A stretch of DNA of 64,000 nt from Gammaproteobacteria bacterium (GTDB taxonomy: Bacteria > Pseudomonadota > Gammaproteobacteria > HK1), in the NCBI GenBank assembly GCA_021773795.1, contig JAJFJT010000022.1, positions 1 through 64,000 on the forward strand, read 5' to 3'. Made by a program: the position numbers and the translations under genes. Under the pieces are notes generated by a model that was not told the DNA's origin, did not search any database, and saw nothing but the letters and a program-made list of their open reading frames with translations. Positions 59,379 to 64,000 of this stretch are shown piece after piece. Position 1 is the stretch's first letter. Each line of letters starts with the position of its first letter.

Positions 59379-61310
59379 ATGGATTTTTTTGCCCAGCAGG
59401 ATAAGGCCCGGCGTCATACCACGACCCTGGTTTTGTTGTTCATTCTGGCCGTTATCGCGCTCATTGTAATTACCAACATACTGGTTATGGTGGTCTTCAT
59501 AGGGGCGGCCGGGCAGACCAATATGGTCTCTCAGCTGGGGGGCTATTTTTCCTGGCGCGCCTTTGGAATGATCAGTCTCGTGGTCACTGGCATCGTCGCC
59601 TGCGCCATAGTCTACAAGTGGATTCAACTTTCTGCGGGCGGCAAACGGGTGGCAGAGTCGCTAGGCGGGCATCGCATTTCCCCCAACACTCGTGATGCGG
59701 ACGAAAACCGCATCCTCAATGTGGTGGAGGAAATGGCCATTGCCTCGGGCATGCCAGTCCCCCCCGTTTACCTGCTGGCAGAAGAAGCCGGTATCAATGC
59801 CTTTGCTGCGGGGAATACTCCGGCCGATGCAGTGATCGGGGTGACTCGGGGCTGTATCGAGCAATTTGATCGGGAGCAATTGCAGGGCGTCATCGCCCAC
59901 GAGTTCAGCCACATATTAAACGGCGATATGCGCCTGAATATTCGCCTGATTGCATTGCTTAACGGCATCCTGTTCATTGGTGGTGTCGGCGAGGTGTTGT
60001 TGCGCGGCAGCTCCCGCCGTCATCGAAGTTTTAACTCAAGTCGTCGCTCCGGGAATAATCGCCTGGCCTTGTTGGGGCTTGGTCTGCTCATCATAGGCTG
60101 GCTCGGTGGTTTCTTTGGCAAGCTGATTAAATCCATGGTCAGCCGTCAACGTGAATTTCTTGCCGATGCATCGGCGGTGCAATTCACCCGCAATCCTCAG
60201 GGTATTGCTGATGCGCTGAAAATTATCGGTGGCCACAGCCTGCACGCCACGGTCAATAATCCACAGACCCAGGAAGTGAGCCATCTCTTTTTTGGTCAGG
60301 CGATCAATAAAATGGGCGGGATGTTTGCGACCCATCCGCCCTTGGAAGATCGTATTTCCCGCATAGAACCACACTGGGATGGACGGTTTATCTATCGCCA
60401 GCCGGTTACTGCAAGCGAGCAAAACAAGAGCTCCGGGGCATCTAAAAATGCCAAAGTGGCGGTTATGGCGGCAATATTGACCGGCCAAATACCCGCTGTG
60501 CTGGCGGGCGAAGATGCTTCCCCCGAGTCGGAAGCCGCGAGCGAGCTGACCAAGGCCCGAAACAGTATTAACAATATTCCTGCAGCACTACTCCAGCATG
60601 CCCACGACCCCTTCGGTGCCAGTGCCCTAGTCTACGCTTTATTGCTCAATCGTGATGAAGTCGTACAGACAAAACAGCTGAATTATATAAAGCAGGGCAA
60701 GGTGGCGGGCCTGGCACTGCAGACCTCGGAACTGGCCCCAATCATTGCCAGGATGAATAGCCGTTTTCGGTTGCCGCTGCTGGAACTCTCGCTGCCAGCG
60801 TTGAAATGTCTTTCCCACAGCCAATATAAAGTTTTTAAGAAGACCCTTAATTTGCTCATACGCGCCGACCGCAAGCTGGAATTATTTGAATGGTGTCTGT
60901 ATCAGTTACTTATTCACTATCTGGATCCCGAACATGTTCCAGTCAAGCCAACCCGGCCCTCGTACAAGAAAGCCTTGCAAGTAGCCGCAGAGTATCAGTT
61001 GGTGCTATCTACGCTTGCTCATTATGGAGATCAGCATGAGGCTGATCGTACCAAGGCCTTTGGTCGCGGCACTAACATTGCAACTCTGTACAACATTGCG
61101 TTATTACCAAAACAGAAATGCAAGTTGGATGATTTTATCGACGCAGTAAATAAACTCGCCAACTGTTACCCGTTAATAAAATATCGGCTATTAAAAGGCC
61201 TGGTGCACTGTGCCCGGGAGGATGGTCGGATCACGATCGCAGAACAGGAAATTATTGCGAGTGTAGCTGCGGTGATGGATTGCCCGATGCCACAGTTGGA
61301 GAGGCTTTGA
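59379..61310 (+). CDS. M48-family membrane metalloprotease with long TerB-like tail, 643 aa
   Basis: Four membrane helices are seen (about residues 18-42, 60-82, 188-206 and 228-250). The zinc-binding motif HEFSH is at 174-178 in HEFSHILNGD, and the third ligand is in REFLADASAVQF. Beyond about residue 330 a soluble tail of 300 residues carries two acidic patterns, ADRKLELFEW and AREDGRITIAEQE, which resemble the TerB metal-binding repeats; this is my reading of a pattern, not a search result. M48 proteases such as HtpX degrade membrane proteins. It follows lemA by 14 bases. Confidence 0.92.
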   Translation: MDFFAQQDKARRHTTTLVLLFILAVIALIVITNILVMVVFIGAAGQTNMVSQLGGYFSWRAFGMISLVVTGIVACAIVYKWIQLSAGGKRVAESLGGHRISPNTRDADENRILNVVEEMAIASGMPVPPVYLLAEEAGINAFAAGNTPADAVIGVTRGCIEQFDREQLQGVIAHEFSHILNGDMRLNIRLIALLNGILFIGGVGEVLLRGSSRRHRSFNSSRRSGNNRLALLGLGLLIIGWLGGFFGKLIKSMVSRQREFLADASAVQFTRNPQGIADALKIIGGHSLHATVNNPQTQEVSHLFFGQAINKMGGMFATHPPLEDRISRIEPHWDGRFIYRQPVTASEQNKSSGASKNAKVAVMAAILTGQIPAVLAGEDASPESEAASELTKARNSINNIPAALLQHAHDPFGASALVYALLLNRDEVVQTKQLNYIKQGKVAGLALQTSELAPIIARMNSRFRLPLLELSLPALKCLSHSQYKVFKKTLNLLIRADRKLELFEWCLYQLLIHYLDPEHVPVKPTRPSYKKALQVAAEYQLVLSTLAHYGDQHEADRTKAFGRGTNIATLYNIALLPKQKCKLDDFIDAVNKLANCYPLIKYRLLKGLVHCAREDGRITIAEQEIIASVAAVMDCPMPQLERL

Positions 61311-61440
61311 TTTATTTGTATGTATAGCGCCCCTGGTCGTTTGTACATTGCCAGGGCATCTACCTACGCGAGCCGCTGATGGTTGAATGATTTGGGCAGT
61401 GTTCCGATCACCTCAAAGGGCCGTATCTTAATCACTTTCG

Positions 61441-61839
61441 CTAACTGGGCCGGCGGGCCAGTATGTCGATTTCCACCAAGGCATCGCGTGCGAGTGCCGT
61501 GACCCCGACACAGGTTCGGGCCGGGCGGCCGTTGATGGGAAAATAGCTGGCATAAGTGTTATTCATTTCTGCGTAATCCTGCTTGAAGTGGGTGAGATAA
61601 ACTCGCGCCTGCAACACGTGCTCAAGGCCAAGATCAAGTTCATCGAGAACGATGATCAGGTTATCCATTACCTGGCGGGTCTGGGCGATGATGCCTTCAG
61701 GCAAGGGGGCATCATCTATGACCGGGTCGGTTGGCATCTGGCCGCTGACGAATATCCAGCCGTCACTTTCCGCGGCATGACTGAAGGGTGCTACCGGCAC
61801 TGGCGCAGCATTGAGTTTATGAAAGATTGGCGTGGACAT
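61441..61839 (-). CDS. RidA/YjgF-family protein, 132 aa
   Basis: The RidA pattern is clear: FVSGQMPTDP near residue 32, QTRQVMDNLIIVLDELDLGLEHVLQARVYL, and GRPARTCVGVTALARDALVEIDILA. The arginine in RPARTCV is the residue that holds the substrate carboxylate. Most members hydrolyse reactive enamine/imine intermediates from PLP enzymes. The protein is cytoplasmic and trimeric in known cases. It stands alone, divergent from the glycosyltransferase genes by 276 bases in which I see nothing. Confidence 0.92.
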   Translation of the reverse strand: MSTPIFHKLNAAPVPVAPFSHAAESDGWIFVSGQMPTDPVIDDAPLPEGIIAQTRQVMDNLIIVLDELDLGLEHVLQARVYLTHFKQDYAEMNNTYASYFPINGRPARTCVGVTALARDALVEIDILARRPS

Positions 61840-62115
61840 GAAGGTTCCTTGTCGGGATCAGATTTAACGGCAGGCCTTTGCCCCCTCCGTTCGGTGGTAG
61901 ACCTGGACGCTGCCTCCGAGCATCACTGAATAAAGCATAGCGCAGCTATCCTGCAGCATGGAAGGCGGGTTCCATCGCGCTTCTATTCCTAGGATAATGG
62001 CACGGATTTCCTGCGATGCCTCCCATGATTCCATCGAATGCTGTGACTGACTATAGCCTGGGTTATTTGTGCCGTCTGGTGGCTGTCCCCTGTTTAACGC
62101 TTGGGAGGGTGATAC

Positions 62116-62916
62116 GTGGAGGCTAATCCATCGCAGGCCGACAAATTAAGCCTGTCGGTTTTTATCATCGCCTGCAATGAAGTGGATCGGATTCCGCGTA
62201 CCATCGCCAGTGTGCAGGGCTTGGTGGGCGAGATCATCGTGGTGGATAGCGGCAGTACCGATGGCACGGTGGAACTTTGCTGTGAACTGGGCGTACGGAC
62301 CGAGTTTCGCGAGTGGAGTGGCTACGGTGAGCAGAAGCGTTATGCTGAATCGCTGTGCCGTAACGACTGGGTGCTGAATCTGGATGCCGACGAGGAATTG
62401 AGTGCAGAGTTGCAGGCCGAGATCCGCTCCTTATGGCGTTCTGGTGAACCGGCATGTACGGCCTATCAGCTGCCTTTTCTCGGTGTGCATGCCTGGCAGG
62501 AAACAGGCCATTCCTGGACCGTCAGTAATTATCCCGTACGCTTGTATCGGCGTAGCTGTGGCAGTTTTGATCCCAGCCCGGTACACGATTCGGTGCGGAT
62601 GAGCCGCGGCTCCGTGGGCCGGTTAAAAGGCATGGTATTACATCGTTCCTTTCGTTCCCTCGACCACCATGTGCGGAAGGTCAATGAGTATTCCAATGCC
62701 CAGGCCGATGATCTTTTTCGAAAGGGCCGGAATCCGGGGCTCCTGAAACTATTGTTTTCTCCCCCGGTTACCTTCCTTGTTTGTTATTTTCTGCGGCGTG
62801 AGTTTGTCAATGGTGTGGATGGCATCATCACCAGCTATCTGCATGCCTTCAAACGTTTTATTCGACTTGCCAAGGCACGCGAGTGTTTCCAGCAGGCGCG
62901 CCGCAAGCAAGTCTGA
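62116..62916 (+). CDS. family 2 glycosyltransferase (WaaE/KdtX-like), 266 aa
   Basis: The GT-A fold signature is LSVFIIACNEVDRIPRTIASV, then VDSGSTDGT and the metal-binding motif LNLDADEEL. The YGEQKRYAESLC segment and the C-terminal LLKLLFSPPVTFLVCYFLRREFVNGVDG match the family that adds a glucose to the LPS core heptose. It should act on the cytoplasmic side of the inner membrane. The start is a GTG at 62116 with GAGGGTGATAC upstream. It precedes a second glycosyltransferase by 17 bases. Confidence 0.88.
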   Translation: MEANPSQADKLSLSVFIIACNEVDRIPRTIASVQGLVGEIIVVDSGSTDGTVELCCELGVRTEFREWSGYGEQKRYAESLCRNDWVLNLDADEELSAELQAEIRSLWRSGEPACTAYQLPFLGVHAWQETGHSWTVSNYPVRLYRRSCGSFDPSPVHDSVRMSRGSVGRLKGMVLHRSFRSLDHHVRKVNEYSNAQADDLFRKGRNPGLLKLLFSPPVTFLVCYFLRREFVNGVDGIITSYLHAFKRFIRLAKARECFQQARRKQV

Positions 62917-62933
62917 AGCGAGGTTATTACAGG

Positions 62934-64000
62934 GTGCACATTCTTCTGGTCAGCGTGGATTTCCCTCCCAATGTGGGCGGTGTGGCGGCTCACGTCTATG
63001 AGCTTGGACGTGAACTGGCGCGCCAGGGAAATCATGTCGAGGTGATTACCTCTGTTGATAGTACGGGCACTGAAGGCGTGACAGATATGGCCGGTATGCG
63101 GGTCCACCGTTATCGTCTGGGGCATCGGCTGTGGATGCGTCGGCGCCTTGCCGCCATCCTTCGCCGCGAGGTGCCGGTTATGGCGCCAGCGGTTATTCAC
63201 GTACACGGCATCAAACCCCTCACTGCGACCCGAAACCTAGGGGTCCCCATCGTATTCACCAATCATACCTCGGGTTTCCTGCAGCGCATCGAGCGTGGTG
63301 CGCGTGCGGTACGTCGGGTGGCGCGCATGATGTCCCATCTGTCACTGGTAATTTCGCCGAGCCGGGAGTTGATGGATGCAGCAGTGACTGCCCATGTGCC
63401 AAAAGAGAAAGCCGTGTTTCTTGCCAATGGCGTCGATATCGAACGCTTCAGGCCGGATCTGGATGGGCAGACTCTGCGATCCCGTTGGGGCGTCGGGGCG
63501 GAGGAAGTGGTGATATTGGCGGCGCGGCGCATGGTGGAAAAGAACGGCCTGATATACCTCGCCGAGGCAGCACCGGATTTTCTTCGGGCCGGGGTCAGGC
63601 TGGTGCTGGTGGGTGATGGCCCGGAGCGTCCCCGGGTTGTTGAGAGCCTGCGTGCGGCGGGTCTTGAGCAATACAGCCTGTTGACTGGCAGCATCGATAA
63701 TGGGCAGATGCCTGAAGTCTATACAGCCAGTGACATCGTGGTGCTGCCTTCCCTGAAGGAGGCCACGAGTATTACCGGCCTTGAGGCCATGGCCTGCGCC
63801 AAACCGTTGGTAGGTACCCGGGTGGGCGGAATTCCAGAGCTTGTTATCGAGGGTGAAAATGGTCTGTTGGTGCCGTCTGCTGACCCCCGGGCGCTAGGTC
63901 AGGCGATAGCAACAATGATCCATGATAAGGGATTCCGGCAAGCCGCTGGTGCGGCCAGTCGTCGGCGTGTGGAGGGGCACTTTTCCTGGCATGTCATTGT
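62934..64000 (+). CDS. glycosyltransferase family 4, 3' partial
   Basis: The frame is open from the GTG at 62934 to the window edge (355 codons seen). It begins MHILLVSVDFPPNVGGVAAHVYELG, a GT-B acceptor domain, and goes on with the donor-domain motifs LANGVDIERFRPD, AARRMVEKNGLIYL, LVGDGPERP and PSLKEATSITGLEAMACAKPLVGT. The E-x7-E pair in this last block marks retaining GT4 enzymes that use a nucleotide sugar. With the upstream GT2 gene it forms an envelope-polysaccharide cluster that runs off the window. Confidence 0.9.
   Translation, partial: MHILLVSVDFPPNVGGVAAHVYELGRELARQGNHVEVITSVDSTGTEGVTDMAGMRVHRYRLGHRLWMRRRLAAILRREVPVMAPAVIHVHGIKPLTATRNLGVPIVFTNHTSGFLQRIERGARAVRRVARMMSHLSLVISPSRELMDAAVTAHVPKEKAVFLANGVDIERFRPDLDGQTLRSRWGVGAEEVVILAARRMVEKNGLIYLAEAAPDFLRAGVRLVLVGDGPERPRVVESLRAAGLEQYSLLTGSIDNGQMPEVYTASDIVVLPSLKEATSITGLEAMACAKPLVGTRVGGIPELVIEGENGLLVPSADPRALGQAIATMIHDKGFRQAAGAASRRRVEGHFSWHVI

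Overview
The window looks like a piece of gammaproteobacterial chromosome, probably from a Chromatiales-like (sulfur-oxidiser type) lineage. That placement is an inference: the gene order pmbA, uvrD, leuS-lptE-holA, proA, nadD-rsfS-rlmH-maf and gyrB-recF-dnaN-dnaA | rpmH-rnpA-yidD-yidC-mnmE is typical of the class, and an APS-reductase-type cysH, a K+-independent H+-pyrophosphatase and a cytochrome-c-tailed aa3 oxidase suggest a respiratory autotroph-like metabolism. The window spans the replication-origin region. Left of dnaA, gyrB-recF-dnaN-dnaA read on the minus strand; right of it, rpmH to mnmE read on the plus strand.

Layout. 1-8 kb is accessory-like. It holds a 5'-truncated CLC channel, a BaiN-type flavoprotein, an AT-rich membrane-protein gene lying in an integron-type cassette (own attC, matching left boundary), a GNAT acetyltransferase, a nitrilase, and a divergent HxlR regulator/thioredoxin-like pair with a tandem operator. 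8-11 kb has a CHASE-PAS-GGDEF-EAL protein with an ADP-ribosylglycohydrolase. 11.3-16.5 kb holds tRNA-Arg(CCG), a c5-like cytochrome, uvrD, pmbA and a TSUP permease. 16.6-19.8 kb is an assimilatory sulfate-reduction operon (cysI, DUF934, cysH, CxxC protein). 20.4-26.1 kb has a diguanylate cyclase, a moxR-DUF58-tgpA operon and a lone ParA. 26.2-34.6 kb is a housekeeping run. 34.7-39.2 kb has hppA, thiD and an MFS permease. 39.2-46.3 kb is a cytochrome oxidase cluster (coxB, coxA, small assembly protein, ctaG, coxC, DUF2909, surf1, Sco-like protein, heme O synthase) with no heme A synthase gene in it. 46.6-48.4 kb has bioC and comF. 48.4-58.7 kb is the origin region. 58.8-64 kb has lemA, an M48 protease, RidA and the start of a glycosyltransferase cluster running off the window.

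The most notable non-coding content is a set of short inverted-repeat elements of several unrelated families (1687-1816, 2181-2273, 7241-7298, 20050-20192, 30262-30422, 31759-31897). One carries a clear TTAG target duplication, and another supplies the last codons and stop of holA. The candidate for an unusual system is the lone integron cassette at 3976-4716 with no integrase in view. Other leads are the stacked, partly exclusive hairpins in the hppA leader and the HxlR-type tandem operator. I see no CRISPR array, prophage or complete insertion sequence.
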